Shown: in pieces, positions 8,179 through 16,380 of the stretch | Position numbering within the stretch: the first letter of the stretch is position 1 | Layout: every line of letters begins with the position of its first letter | Assembly (NCBI RefSeq): GCF_030684895.1 | Contig: NZ_JAUXXP010000062.1 | Coordinates: 1 to 39,736 of the forward strand | Origin: Pseudomonas sp. | Lineage (GTDB): Bacteria > Pseudomonadota > Gammaproteobacteria > Pseudomonadales > Pseudomonadaceae | DNA length: 39,736 bases | Reading direction: 5' to 3' | Position numbers and translations under genes: made by a program | Notes under the pieces: generated by a model | The model's input: the letters and a program-made list of their open reading frames with translations, nothing else | Database searches by the model: none | Told to the model about the DNA's origin: nothing

Positions 8179-8244
8179 GTAGGAGCGGGCCATGCCCGCG
8201 ATAGATTTCGCGGGCATGGGACTAGGCGTCCCCCCCGCTCCTAC
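8179..8244. repeat. REP-like hairpin with GGACTAGGCGTCC insert, copy 1
   Basis: GTAGGAGCGGGC at 8179 and GCTCCTAC ending at 8244 form the outer stem, but the right arm carries an extra GGACTAGGCGTCC segment followed by a C run (8218-8236). It lies in the 112-bp gap between permease and CoA-transferase. The same insert occurs in opposite orientation at 9931-9948, beyond the CoA-transferase gene. Confidence 0.75.
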
Positions 8245-8278
8245 GGTCGAGATCCCCTTTCGCTTTCGAGTACCCGCA

Positions 8279-9838
8279 ATGAGCAAGATCATGACCGCCG
8301 CCGCTGCTGTGGCACGCATCCCGGACAACGCCAACCTGGCTACTGGCGGCTTTGTCGGCATCGGTTTCGCCGAAGAAATCGCCATTGCTCTGGAGCAGCG
8401 CTTTCTCGCTGAACAGGCACCGCGCGACCTGACCCTGGTGTATGCCGCCGGCCAAGGCGATGGCAAAGGTCGCGGCCTTAACCACCTGGCCCATGAGGGC
8501 CTGGTACGGCGGGTGATCGGCGGCCATTGGGGCCTGGTGCCGGGGCTGCAGAAGCTGGCGGTGGATAACCGCATCGAGGCCTACAACCTGCCGCAGGGGG
8601 TGATCTCCCAGCTGTTTCGCGATATCGCCGCCGGCAAGCCGGGGCAGCTGTCGCGGGTCGGCCTGGGCACCTATGTCGACCCACGCCACGGCGGCGGCAA
8701 GCTCAATGCGTGTACCACCACCGAGCTGGTGCGGCTGATGCCGATCGACGGCGAGGATTACCTGTTCTACCCGACCTTCCCGATCCACGTGGCGGTGGTG
8801 CGCGCCACCAGCAGCGATCCGGACGGCAACCTAAGCTTCGAGCGCGAGGCGCTGACCATCGAAAGCCTGGCCATTGCCATGGCCGCGCACAACTCGGGCG
8901 GGCTGGTGATCGCTCAGGTCGAGCGCATCGTCGAGCGCGGCTCGCTGAATGCCCGCGAGGTGAAGATCCCTGGGATTCTGGTGGACTGCGTGGTGCTGGC
9001 CGAGCCGGCCAATCACCAGCAGACCTTCGCCACCGCCTACAACCCGGCCTTCGCCGGCGAAACCCGGGTGCCGGTGGACAGCCTGAAAGCCATGCCGCTG
9101 GATGTGCGCAAACTGATCGCCCGCCGCGCGGCGCTTGAGTTGCGAGCCGGCGCGGTGGTCAACCTCGGTATCGGCATGCCGGAAGGCGTGGCCGGAGTTG
9201 CGGCCGAGGAAGGGGTGATCGAGCGCCTGACCCTGACCGCCGAACCCGGCGTGATCGGCGGCATACCTGCCTCGGGGTTGGATTTTGGCGCGGCGAGCAA
9301 CCACAGCGCACTGCTCGATCAACCATATCAGTTCGATTTCTACGACGGCGGCGGCCTGGACATCGCCTTCCTCGGCCTGGCTCAGGCCGATGCGGCGGGC
9401 AACCTCAACGTGTCCAAATTCGGCTCACGCCTGGCCGGGGCCGGCGGTTTTATCAATATCAGCCAGAACGCCAAGCAGGTGGTGTTCCTCGGCACCTTCA
9501 GCGCCGGGCCGCAGTACATCCGCATCGAGAACGGCCTGCTGCGCATCATCAAGGACGGCGAGCTGCGCAAGTTTGTCGCCGAGGTGGAGCACCGCACCTT
9601 CGCCGGCCATCAGGCCGCCGAGCGTGGTCAGCCGGTGCTGTATGTCACTGAGCGCTGCGTACTGCGCCTGACCCTGGACGGCCTGGAGCTGATCGAAGTA
9701 GCGCCAGGTGTGGATATCCAGCGCGACATCCTCGACCGCATGGACTTCACGCCCATCGTGCGTGCGCCGCAACTGATGGATGCGCGGCTGTTTCTGCCGG
9801 CAGCCATGGGCCTGAGCGAGCAGCTGAATGCCGAGTAA
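8279..9838 (+). CDS. Acyl-CoA:acetate/3-ketoacid CoA-transferase, fused type (YdiF-like)
   Basis: A 519-residue family I CoA-transferase in which alpha and beta halves are one chain, as in E. coli YdiF and propionate CoA-transferase. The alpha half begins near residue 5 ([18 protein letters not shown] glycine-rich region at 19-32) and the beta half near 278. The catalytic glutamate is in TAEPGVIGG (Glu322), which forms the glutamyl-CoA thioester in this family. It should transfer CoA from acetyl- or succinyl-CoA to a short-chain acid, presumably the cargo of the adjoining permease. ATG 8279 is chosen because earlier in-frame starts fall inside the REP hairpin. No strong Shine-Dalgarno is visible, so coupling to the permease transcript is uncertain. 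A good terminator follows. Confidence 0.88.
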   Translation: MSKIMTAAAAVARIPDNANLATGGFVGIGFAEEIAIALEQRFLAEQAPRDLTLVYAAGQGDGKGRGLNHLAHEGLVRRVIGGHWGLVPGLQKLAVDNRIEAYNLPQGVISQLFRDIAAGKPGQLSRVGLGTYVDPRHGGGKLNACTTTELVRLMPIDGEDYLFYPTFPIHVAVVRATSSDPDGNLSFEREALTIESLAIAMAAHNSGGLVIAQVERIVERGSLNAREVKIPGILVDCVVLAEPANHQQTFATAYNPAFAGETRVPVDSLKAMPLDVRKLIARRAALELRAGAVVNLGIGMPEGVAGVAAEEGVIERLTLTAEPGVIGGIPASGLDFGAASNHSALLDQPYQFDFYDGGGLDIAFLGLAQADAAGNLNVSKFGSRLAGAGGFINISQNAKQVVFLGTFSAGPQYIRIENGLLRIIKDGELRKFVAEVEHRTFAGHQAAERGQPVLYVTERCVLRLTLDGLELIEVAPGVDIQRDILDRMDFTPIVRAPQLMDARLFLPAAMGLSEQLNAE

Positions 9839-9855
9839 AACTTGAGTGTGAATTT

Positions 9856-9879
9856 ACGGGCCTGCTGGGCCCGTTTTTT
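9856..9879 (+). terminator. Rho-independent terminator after the CoA-transferase
   Basis: ACGGGCC (9856-9862) pairs with GGCCCGT (9868-9874) and six T residues follow. It ends the permease/CoA-transferase unit. Confidence 0.85.
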
Positions 9880-9922
9880 ATGGCGATCCCTGAATTGGCT
9901 TTGGCCGACATGCTCAGTGCTT

Positions 9923-10000
9923 GTAAGAGCGGGGGGGACGCCTAGTCCTTGCCCGCGAATCGACGTGAATAAACAAAATCGCGGCCAAGGCCGCTCCTAC
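9923..10000. repeat. REP-like hairpin with GGACTAGGCGTCC insert, copy 2 (inverted)
   Basis: GTAAGAGCGGGGGGGACG begins the element at 9923 and CGCTCCTAC closes it at 10000. The GACGCCTAGTCC segment at 9937-9948 is the reverse complement of the insert in the copy at 8179-8244, so the CoA-transferase gene is flanked by inverted copies. Confidence 0.75.
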
Positions 10001-10024
10001 AGGTTTCGCAGGGCCCGTCAGAAT

Positions 10025-10110
10025 CGTAGGGTGGACCACGCTTCACCGGTCCACCATGGGCAGCCGCGCTGACGCCAATGGTGGAAATAAACAGCGATTT
10101 CCACCCTACG
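10025..10110. repeat. CGTAGGGTGG intergenic palindromic repeat, copy 1
   Basis: CGTAGGGTGGA at 10025 and its complement CCACCCTACG at 10101-10110 bracket an imperfect hairpin. A relative lies at 20157-20234. It sits just after the agmatinase stop codon and may act as that operon's 3' structure. Confidence 0.7.
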
Positions 10111-10120
10111 TATTTCCCTC

Positions 10121-11089
10121 TCAATGCTCGCCCAATTTGTGCCGCGCCGCATACAAACACACCAGCTCCATCGCCACCGTAGCGCCGGCCAGGGCGGTGA
10201 GTTCGGCGTGGTCATAGGGTGGCGAAACTTCCACCACGTCCATGCCGACCAGATTGATGCCGCGCAGGGCACGCAGAATCTCCAGCGCCTGATGCGTACT
10301 CAGGCCGCCGCACACCGGCGTGCCGGTGCCGGGGGCGAAGGCCGGGTCGAGGCAGTCGATGTCGAAGGTCAGGTACACCGGGTTATCGCCGACCCGCGCG
10401 CGGATTTGCGCGGCGATCTGCTCCGGGGTGCTGCGGTGCACCTGGCGCGCATCCAGCACCTGAAAGCCCATCACGTCGTCATTGGTGGTGCGCAGGCCGA
10501 TCTGCACCGAGCGCGATGGATCAACCAGGCCCTCGCGCGCGGCGTGGAAGAACATGGTGCCGTGGTTAACGCCCTGCTCGCTGTCATCGGCATCCGGCCA
10601 GGTGTCGCTGTGCGCATCAAAATGCACCAGCGACAGCGCGCCGTACTTACGCGCATGGGCCTTGAGCAGCGGGTAGCTAATGAAGTGGTCGCCGCCCAGG
10701 GTGAGCATGGCACATCCGGCCTGGACGATATGCTCGGCATGCGCCTCGATGGCCGCCGGAATCTTGTGCGGCAGGGCGTGATCAAAATTGCAGTCGCCGT
10801 AATCGATCACCGCCAGGTGGTCGAAGGGGTCGAACTCCCAGGGGTAATGCCGCTCCCAGGCGCTGGTGATCGAGGCCGCACGAATCGCCCGAGGGCCGAA
10901 GCGGGTGCCGGGGCGGTTGGTGGTGGCGGTGTCGAAGGGCACGCCGCTGACCACCAGATCCACGCCACTGAGGTCGCGCGAATAGCGCCGGCGCATAAAG
11001 CTGGTGACGCCGGCGTAGGTCGGCTCGGAGACAGTGCCGTAGAGGCTGTCGCGGGTAAATGCCTGGTCGTTGCCGTTAAATGCTTCCAT
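10121..11089 (-). CDS. speB: Agmatinase-type ureohydrolase
   Basis: A 322-residue member of the arginase/ureohydrolase family. Binuclear Mn ligands are visible in GGDH (132-135), DAHSD (158-162) and DIDCLDP near residue 250. The GVPFDTATTNRPGTRFGP stretch is typical of agmatinases, which split agmatine into putrescine and urea. Pseudomonads also have guanidinobutyrase and guanidinopropionase paralogues of this family, so the exact guanidino substrate is less certain than the reaction type. The ATG at 11089 has GAGGACAAGG upstream and begins 11 bp after the stop of a polyamine-type binding-protein gene, so the two are probably co-transcribed. The pairing points to use of exogenous agmatine or polyamine. 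Confidence 0.82.
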   Translation of the reverse strand: MEAFNGNDQAFTRDSLYGTVSEPTYAGVTSFMRRRYSRDLSGVDLVVSGVPFDTATTNRPGTRFGPRAIRAASITSAWERHYPWEFDPFDHLAVIDYGDCNFDHALPHKIPAAIEAHAEHIVQAGCAMLTLGGDHFISYPLLKAHARKYGALSLVHFDAHSDTWPDADDSEQGVNHGTMFFHAAREGLVDPSRSVQIGLRTTNDDVMGFQVLDARQVHRSTPEQIAAQIRARVGDNPVYLTFDIDCLDPAFAPGTGTPVCGGLSTHQALEILRALRGINLVGMDVVEVSPPYDHAELTALAGATVAMELVCLYAARHKLGEH

Positions 11090-11099
11090 TGCCTTGTCC

Positions 11100-12179
11100 T
11101 CAATACTGACTGCGGAAAGTGGTCCAGATACGTGTGCGCTCACGCTGTTGACGCAGCGGCATCAAATGCTCGGCAAACAGCCGCGCACGCACCGTTTCAC
11201 CGGGGTAGATATCGGCATCGCCGCTGATCGCCGGGTCGACCAGGGCGGTGGCAGCCTGGTTGGCGTTGGCGAAGAACACGCTGTTAGTCAGCTCGGCTAT
11301 GGCCTCGGGGCGCAGCATGTAATCGATAAAGGCGTGGGCCGCTTTGGGGTGCGGCGCGTCGGCGGGAATCGCCATGGTGTCGAACCACAGCAGGGTGCCT
11401 TCACGCGGGATGCGGTACTGCACCTCGAATGGCTGCTTGGCATCAGCGGCGTTGGCCGCCGCCATGTAGGCGTCGCCGTTGTAGGTCAGCGCCAGGCAGA
11501 TTTCACCTTTGGCCAGGTCATTGATATGTCGCCCGGTGCCGACGTAACGCAGGTTCGGTTGCAACTGGCTGAGCAGCTGCGCCACCGCATCGAGGTCGGC
11601 GCGTTCGCTGCTATAGGGGTCTTTGCCCAGGTAGTTGAGGACGATGCTGATCACTTCCTGCGGCGAGTCGATCACCGCGATGCCGCAATCTTTCAGCTTG
11701 CTGGCGTACTCGGGCTTGAACAGCAGATCCAGGCTGTTTAGCGGTACGCCGGGCAGGCGTTGCTCGAGCGCCTGCAGGTTGAAACCCACGCCGACCGTGC
11801 CCCAGGTGTACGGCAGGCCGTACTGATTGCCGGGGTCGGCGCTGGCAAGTTTGCCCAGCAGCTCGGCGTCGAGGTTATCCAGATTTTGCAGCTGGGTGCG
11901 ATCCAGCGGCTGCACGGCCTTGGCCTGTATCGCCCGCGCCAGGCCGCTGGAAGCCGGGAAGACGACGTCATAACCGCTGCCGCCGGTGAGCAGTTTGCTG
12001 TCCAGGGCTTCGGCGCTGTCGAAAATGTCGTATTTGACGGTGATCCCGGTTTCATCCTTGAAGCGCTGCAAGGCCTGCTCCGGCAGGTAGGCAGACCAGC
12101 TGTATAGGTTGAGGGCCTTCTCCTCGGCCTGGGCGGCAAAGGCGCAACACAGCAGAAGCGGAACAAGGGTCTGATGCAT
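11100..12179 (-). CDS. Periplasmic polyamine-type ABC substrate-binding protein (PotF/SpuD-like)
   Basis: A 359-residue protein with a short signal peptide (residues 1-18, LLLCCAFAAQAEE) followed by the mature start ALNLYSWSAYLPEQ, typical of the PotD/PotF family of spermidine/putrescine-binding proteins. The family pattern continues through YDVVFPASSGLARAIQ and GLPYTWGTVGVGFN. No permease or ATPase genes accompany it, so it must share a transporter encoded elsewhere or act as a sensor. It begins the agmatinase operon and diverges from a LysR gene 114 bp away. Shine-Dalgarno GAGG lies upstream of the ATG. The ligand (putrescine, agmatine or spermidine) is not settled by sequence. Confidence 0.85.
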   Translation of the reverse strand: MHQTLVPLLLCCAFAAQAEEKALNLYSWSAYLPEQALQRFKDETGITVKYDIFDSAEALDSKLLTGGSGYDVVFPASSGLARAIQAKAVQPLDRTQLQNLDNLDAELLGKLASADPGNQYGLPYTWGTVGVGFNLQALEQRLPGVPLNSLDLLFKPEYASKLKDCGIAVIDSPQEVISIVLNYLGKDPYSSERADLDAVAQLLSQLQPNLRYVGTGRHINDLAKGEICLALTYNGDAYMAAANAADAKQPFEVQYRIPREGTLLWFDTMAIPADAPHPKAAHAFIDYMLRPEAIAELTNSVFFANANQAATALVDPAISGDADIYPGETVRARLFAEHLMPLRQQRERTRIWTTFRSQY

Positions 12180-12293
12180 GGGGAGTGGCCTCGGTGACGT
12201 GATGAGCTGAACGCATCCTGCCTGCGAGTTTGCTTAGCTTAAATATGAAGTGTTCTACTCTGGCATCGACAATTACCAATGTTAGGACTCGCC
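12180..12293. promoter_or_regulatory. Divergent control region between binding-protein operon and LysR gene
   Basis: This 114-bp spacer must hold both promoters. On the minus strand a possible -35 TTGTCG with an A/T-rich -10 (around CATATT) lies near 12240-12270. LysR regulators usually bind such divergent regions, but I could not assign a specific T-N11-A box. Confidence 0.4.
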
Positions 12294-13193
12294 ATGCTGA
12301 GCCAGTTGCGTGACCTTGATCTGCAGCTGCTGCGCCTGTTTGTCACCGTGGTGGAGTGCGGTGGCTTTAGCGCCGCTCAGGGCGAACTGGGGATTGGCCA
12401 GTCGACCATCAGCACGCAGATGGCCAAGCTGGAAACGCGTCTGGGTTTTCGTCTGTGCGAGCGCGGCAAGGGCGGTTTCCGCCTAACGCCCAAGGGCGAG
12501 CAAGTGCTGAGCGCCACGCGCAAACTGTTCAGCGCCATCGATACCTTCAAGGGCGAAGCCCAGGGCATGGCTGACAAACTGCTGGGCGAGCTGCGTATTG
12601 GCCTTTCCGAGGGTTTGGCGGCCAATGTGCTGGAGCAGGTGGCCAATGCTATTGGTCGCTTTCGCGGGCGCAATCAGGCGGTGCAGATTGAACTACTGAC
12701 CGCCATGCCTGCCGAGCTGGAACGCCGTCTGCTGCAGGGCCAGCTGCACCTGGCCATCGGCTACTTCTCCGGCAACCAGGCCGCGCTGGATTATCAGCCG
12801 CTGTTTCGCGAGCGCCAGGTGCTGTTTTGCGCAAAGGGCCATCCACTGTTCACGTGCGCGCAGATCAGCCTCGCTGACTTGCAGCAGGCCGACCGGGTGC
12901 ATCATCCCTACCGCTTTGTGCAGGCCCGCGAGCCCTTCCAGAGCGCCGCCAGTTCCGCGCAGACCGAGCAGGTGGACGGCACCCTGGCATTTATCCTCTC
13001 AGGCCGGCATATCGGTTATTTGCCCGAACATATTGCCGCGCCCTGGCTAGCCAGCGGCTGTTTACGCGCCCTGCAGGCCGATGCATTGAGTTTTGAGGTG
13101 CCGTTTCACTTGGCCAGCCATCGTGGCCAGCACCCCAGTGATGCGCAGCGGGCGTTTAGCGAGGATTTGCTGCAAGCCTTTGCGACACACTGA
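12294..13193 (+). CDS. LysR-family transcriptional regulator
   Basis: A 299-residue LysR protein. The N-terminal winged helix (about residues 4-64) includes LLRLFVTVVECGGFSAAQ and GIGQSTISTQMAKLE. The C-terminal part (about 88-295) is the periplasmic-binding-like effector domain. It is divergent from the polyamine-binding protein/agmatinase operon and is its likely regulator. The ATG at 12294 has AGGA six bases upstream and is preferred over the in-frame ATG at 12279. The effector is unknown; an agmatine- or polyamine-related compound is inferred from context. A GC-rich hairpin follows the stop codon. Confidence 0.87.
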   Translation: MLSQLRDLDLQLLRLFVTVVECGGFSAAQGELGIGQSTISTQMAKLETRLGFRLCERGKGGFRLTPKGEQVLSATRKLFSAIDTFKGEAQGMADKLLGELRIGLSEGLAANVLEQVANAIGRFRGRNQAVQIELLTAMPAELERRLLQGQLHLAIGYFSGNQAALDYQPLFRERQVLFCAKGHPLFTCAQISLADLQQADRVHHPYRFVQAREPFQSAASSAQTEQVDGTLAFILSGRHIGYLPEHIAAPWLASGCLRALQADALSFEVPFHLASHRGQHPSDAQRAFSEDLLQAFATH

Positions 13194-13201
13194 GAGGGCG
13201 G

Positions 13202-13223
13202 CTGGCGGCCACTATGCCGCCAG
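13202..13223. terminator. GC-rich hairpin after the LysR gene
   Basis: CTGGCGGC (13202-13209) and GCCGCCAG (13216-13223) form a perfect 8-bp stem with a six-base loop. There is no T tract, so termination would be weak or Rho-assisted. It lies between the convergent LysR and small hypothetical genes. Confidence 0.4.
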
Positions 13224-13236
13224 ACGCGGGTGGCGT

Positions 13237-13422
13237 TTAGCGCAACGATGACTCAGGTGGACGCTGCAAGCGTGCAGTCAGTTGGTCGATGGCGGCGATG
13301 GTGTGGATGATGTCCGCGTGGATGGTAGCGCCACGCAGATCAGTCTCACGCGCATCGGGCTCCGCTTCGAGCTGTAGCTGCGGATCAAACAACCCAGCGG
13401 TGACGGGCTGCAACAGGTTCAT
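13237..13422 (-). CDS. Small hypothetical protein (61 residues)
   Basis: I do not recognise this protein. It starts MNLLQPVTAGLFDPQ and ends QLTARLQRPPESSLR, is soluble, acidic in the middle, and has a likely helix at about residues 35-54 (HADIIHTIAAIDQLTARL). The ATG at 13422 is preceded by GGAGAG at good spacing, the main reason for accepting it as a gene. It is convergent with the LysR gene, 43 bp apart. About 220 bp of apparently empty sequence separates it from the M48 protease gene upstream, so it should have its own promoter. Confidence 0.5.
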   Translation of the reverse strand: MNLLQPVTAGLFDPQLQLEAEPDARETDLRGATIHADIIHTIAAIDQLTARLQRPPESSLR

Positions 13423-13644
13423 GGCTCTCTCCTTGCCGTACAAAACGGCGTGACGGGGTCAGGAGGCAGTGCAATGAAAGGGGCGAACGCCCTAAAGGTG
13501 GTTGTTATTGGCCGGCGATACAGTGACCGCGCATTCCATTGCGCAGGATCAGGATTGCCCAGTTTGATGACCAGGGCATGACAGTGCGACGCCGTTTTAC
13601 AGTCTACCGCCCGCGCCGCAGGGTCAAGCCGCACCGCCGGACGG

Positions 13645-15570
13645 TCAGCCGCGTGCAGCGAGCAAGGGTGGCATCGGGCAATCGAGAATATCCGCCACGG
13701 CGCGCATCAGCTCGGCCTCGGCGGCGTTGATCTGGCCGTCATGCGCGATGCAACGCGCCATGGCCTTGAGCAGCTGCGGCTTCTGCAACGGCCAGAGCAG
13801 GCTGAGGCGGCGCAGCGCAGGCTCCAGCGCCGCTAAGCCACTGGCACTGGCCGGCAGCAGTTGCTCGAGCGGGAACGCCAGCTCGCTGCCGGCATGCTGG
13901 AAAGCGAGCTGCGCAGCAGGCTCATCCACCCCGCCGGCGCGGGCCAGCAGCGACAGCACCACGCGGGTTTCAGCAGCCAGTTCCTGCAGCTGGTAGCGGC
14001 TGGTCTGCGCACGCGCGCCTTCGACATTGCGCTCGACAATCCGCAGCAGCGTCCATTCCAGCAGCGCGACCCGGCCGTCGGCACGAATCAGCAGAGCCAG
14101 ATTGGCCTTGAGCGCGGCGAACTGATCGGCCGCCAACTGTTTGAGGGCCGGCATGGCCAGATCCAGCAACGACAAACGCATACCCGGCGCCAGCTGACGC
14201 AGCGGCTCACGCAACTGCTCAAGCTGCGTGGCAACCTCGGCGGCGATACGCGGCTGCAACAGCTGTAATTGCTGCACAGCTTGCGTCTCGACAGGGTCAA
14301 GCAGCAGACCGTAAAGCAATGCCTGGGCGCCACTGCAGCTGTGCGCCGCCTCACTCAGGGCCAGATCCAGCTGCGCCAGGGTGCTACGCGCGGCCAGCAG
14401 ATGCGCGGCTTGTGGGTCGCCAATGGCGCCAATCGCCTCACTCGCCGCGGCGGCGCTCAGGCCGGGAACAAAGGCGCTCAGGTCATACAGATTCACGGTC
14501 GAATCGCTGGCTGCCGCCACCGGCGTTGCCGCGCTGAGTTCCGCCACATGCGGGTAGCGGCCGTCCCAACCTGGCGTGATGCGGCGGATGCGCTGATCCA
14601 AAGGCGGATGGGTCGCCAGCATGCCGTCCAGCGCCTGACTGATGCCGGCGGCAAAGTACATATGGCTAAACTCGGCGGCATGCCCGGCCTGCAACTGCGA
14701 GCCATACAGATTGCCGCCGATTTTCTTCAAGGCCCCGGCGATGCTGTCCGGGTTGCGGGTGTACTGCACCGCTGAGGCATCGGCAAGAAACTCGCGCTGA
14801 CGGCTTACGGCGGCCTTGATCAGGTTGCCGAAAAAAGTCCCGGCATAGCCCAACACCCACAGCGTGACGCCAATGGCAAGCACGATCGCCACCGAATTGT
14901 TCCGGCTGGAGCGACCACTGCGCCCGCTGCTGCGCAGCAGAAACCCGCCAATCAGGCCCAGCAGCAGAATGCCGTGCAGCACCGACACCAGGCGCGTATT
15001 GAGGCGCATATCGCCGTGGAAGATATGGCTGAATTCATGGGCGATCACGCCCTGCAATTCATCGCGACTGAGCTGGCAGATCGCCCCACGGGTTATCCCG
15101 ATCACCGCATCCTGCGGCGTCAGGCCGGCGGCAAAGGCGTTGATCCCGGCATCATCAAGCACATACACCGGCGGCACCGAGGTGCCCGAGGCCAGGGCCA
15201 TTTCCTCCACTACATTAAGCAGCCGACGCTCCTCGAGGCTCTGTGGTGACAGGTTGATCAAGCGCCCACCCAGGCGCTCGGCAATCGCCTGGCCGCCACG
15301 GCTCAGCTGCAGCTGCTTGTACAGACTGCCCAGCAGCACCACGCCGATCACTGCCAGCGCCACGCAGCCCACCAGTGGCCAACTGGGCAATACGCTGTTC
15401 GGCGTACCACTGGCCAACCACAGTGAGCTGTGAGTCTGACCAAACAGCTGCCAGACCAGCCCCAGCACCAGACTGGTCAGGGTGATCAGGCTAAGCACCG
15501 CCAGCGCCATCAGAATCAGCAGACGCCCGCTGTTACGCCGGGCGCGATCCTGTTGCTCGAAGAAATTCAT
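13645..15570 (-). CDS. M48-family membrane metalloprotease (HtpX-like, LemA-associated)
   Basis: A 641-residue protein. Two N-terminal membrane helices (about 17-42 and 64-84) precede the M48 peptidase domain with zinc motif HEFSH (178-182) and third ligand Glu260 in REFLADASA. Two further hydrophobic segments (about 196-213 and 227-248) fall inside the domain, as in HtpX. The C-terminal ~280 residues are helical and cytosolic-looking and have no catalytic motif I recognise; the protein is about twice the length of HtpX. It starts 17 bp after the LemA stop codon, with AAGGG upstream. LemA-M48 pairs are common in pseudomonads and are thought to act in envelope quality control. Substrates are unknown. 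Confidence 0.85.
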   Translation of the reverse strand: MNFFEQQDRARRNSGRLLILMALAVLSLITLTSLVLGLVWQLFGQTHSSLWLASGTPNSVLPSWPLVGCVALAVIGVVLLGSLYKQLQLSRGGQAIAERLGGRLINLSPQSLEERRLLNVVEEMALASGTSVPPVYVLDDAGINAFAAGLTPQDAVIGITRGAICQLSRDELQGVIAHEFSHIFHGDMRLNTRLVSVLHGILLLGLIGGFLLRSSGRSGRSSRNNSVAIVLAIGVTLWVLGYAGTFFGNLIKAAVSRQREFLADASAVQYTRNPDSIAGALKKIGGNLYGSQLQAGHAAEFSHMYFAAGISQALDGMLATHPPLDQRIRRITPGWDGRYPHVAELSAATPVAAASDSTVNLYDLSAFVPGLSAAAASEAIGAIGDPQAAHLLAARSTLAQLDLALSEAAHSCSGAQALLYGLLLDPVETQAVQQLQLLQPRIAAEVATQLEQLREPLRQLAPGMRLSLLDLAMPALKQLAADQFAALKANLALLIRADGRVALLEWTLLRIVERNVEGARAQTSRYQLQELAAETRVVLSLLARAGGVDEPAAQLAFQHAGSELAFPLEQLLPASASGLAALEPALRRLSLLWPLQKPQLLKAMARCIAHDGQINAAEAELMRAVADILDCPMPPLLAARG

Positions 15571-15587
15571 CGTGCCGAGCCCTTAAC

Positions 15588-16184
15588 TTAGAACGATACC
15601 TTCGGCGCTTCCTGAATCGCCGCGCTGTCGGCGAACTCCAGCAGGCTGGCGTCCTGAGCGTGGCCAAAACTGGCAGCCAGCAATACCGGCGGGAACGCCT
15701 GTTTGTAGGTGTTGTAGGCCATCACCGCATCGTTGAACGCCTGACGGGCGAAGGCCACCTTGTTCTCGGTGCTGCTCAACTCCTCACTGAGCTGCTGCAT
15801 ATTCGCCGAGGCCTTGAGGTCTGGGTAAGCCTCCAGCGTCACGTTCAGGCGGCCCAGGGCACTGTTCAGCAGCCCTTCCGCGCCGCCCAACTGCGCCATG
15901 CTCTGGGCATTGCCCGGCTGCGCCGCAGCGGCCTTGAGCCCAGTCACCGCGTTATTGCGCGCAGCAATCACCGCCTCAAGGGTTTCCCGCTCATGGGCCA
16001 TATAGCCCTTGGCGGTTTCCACCAGATTGGGGATCAGGTCATAACGGCGCTTGAGCTGCACCTCGATCTGCGCAAAGGCGTTCTGAAAGCGGTTACGCAA
16101 GGTCACCAGCTGGTTGTAGATGCCAATCACGTAAAAGATCAGCGCGGCGACAACCGCCAGGAAAATCAGCGTGGAGATGGACAT
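15588..16184 (-). CDS. lemA: LemA-family membrane protein
   Basis: A 198-residue protein with one N-terminal membrane helix (residues 3-22, TLIFLAVVAALIFYVIGIYN) followed by the LemA helical domain: LRNRFQNAFAQIEVQLKRR, then DLIPNLVETAKGYMAHE. The AYPDLKAS and AFPPVLLAASFG regions also match the family. LemA proteins expose a short N-terminal tail and place the helical domain on one face of the membrane; the molecular role is not firmly known. The ATG at 16184 has AAGGA nine bases upstream, and an upstream in-frame extension is rejected because it has none. It lies directly upstream of the M48 protease gene, the usual partner. Confidence 0.88.
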   Translation of the reverse strand: MSISTLIFLAVVAALIFYVIGIYNQLVTLRNRFQNAFAQIEVQLKRRYDLIPNLVETAKGYMAHERETLEAVIAARNNAVTGLKAAAAQPGNAQSMAQLGGAEGLLNSALGRLNVTLEAYPDLKASANMQQLSEELSSTENKVAFARQAFNDAVMAYNTYKQAFPPVLLAASFGHAQDASLLEFADSAAIQEAPKVSF

Positions 16185-16343
16185 GAGGGAAATCCTTATC
16201 GCATGCGGGAGAGAAGCAGATGGTAGCGGAAAAGCGCTAAAGGAAATGCTCACCGGCGCACTCTGGCGGCACGCCTGAAGGTGCGTCGACTGCAAAGCCA
16301 ACTTATGCCGCGCCATATCGGCTGGCTATGACGAAGAAAACCC

Positions 16344-16372
16344 TTGTAAAAATAGACCGACCGGTCTATATA
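16344..16372 (+). promoter_or_regulatory. TetR promoter overlapped by an 18-bp palindromic operator
   Basis: TTGTAA (16344-16349) and TATATA (16367-16372) are spaced by 17 bp. ATAGACC (16352-16358) and GGTCTAT (16363-16369) form a dyad across the spacer and -10 element, the type of site TetR repressors bind. The transcript would start only a base or two before the ATG at 16381. Confidence 0.65.
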
Positions 16373-16380
16373 TTTAGCCC

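Noticed and set aside
13419..13644. Possible small genes between the 61-residue protein and the M48 protease gene
   Set aside because: Short frames on both strands without ribosome-binding sites or conserved sequence.
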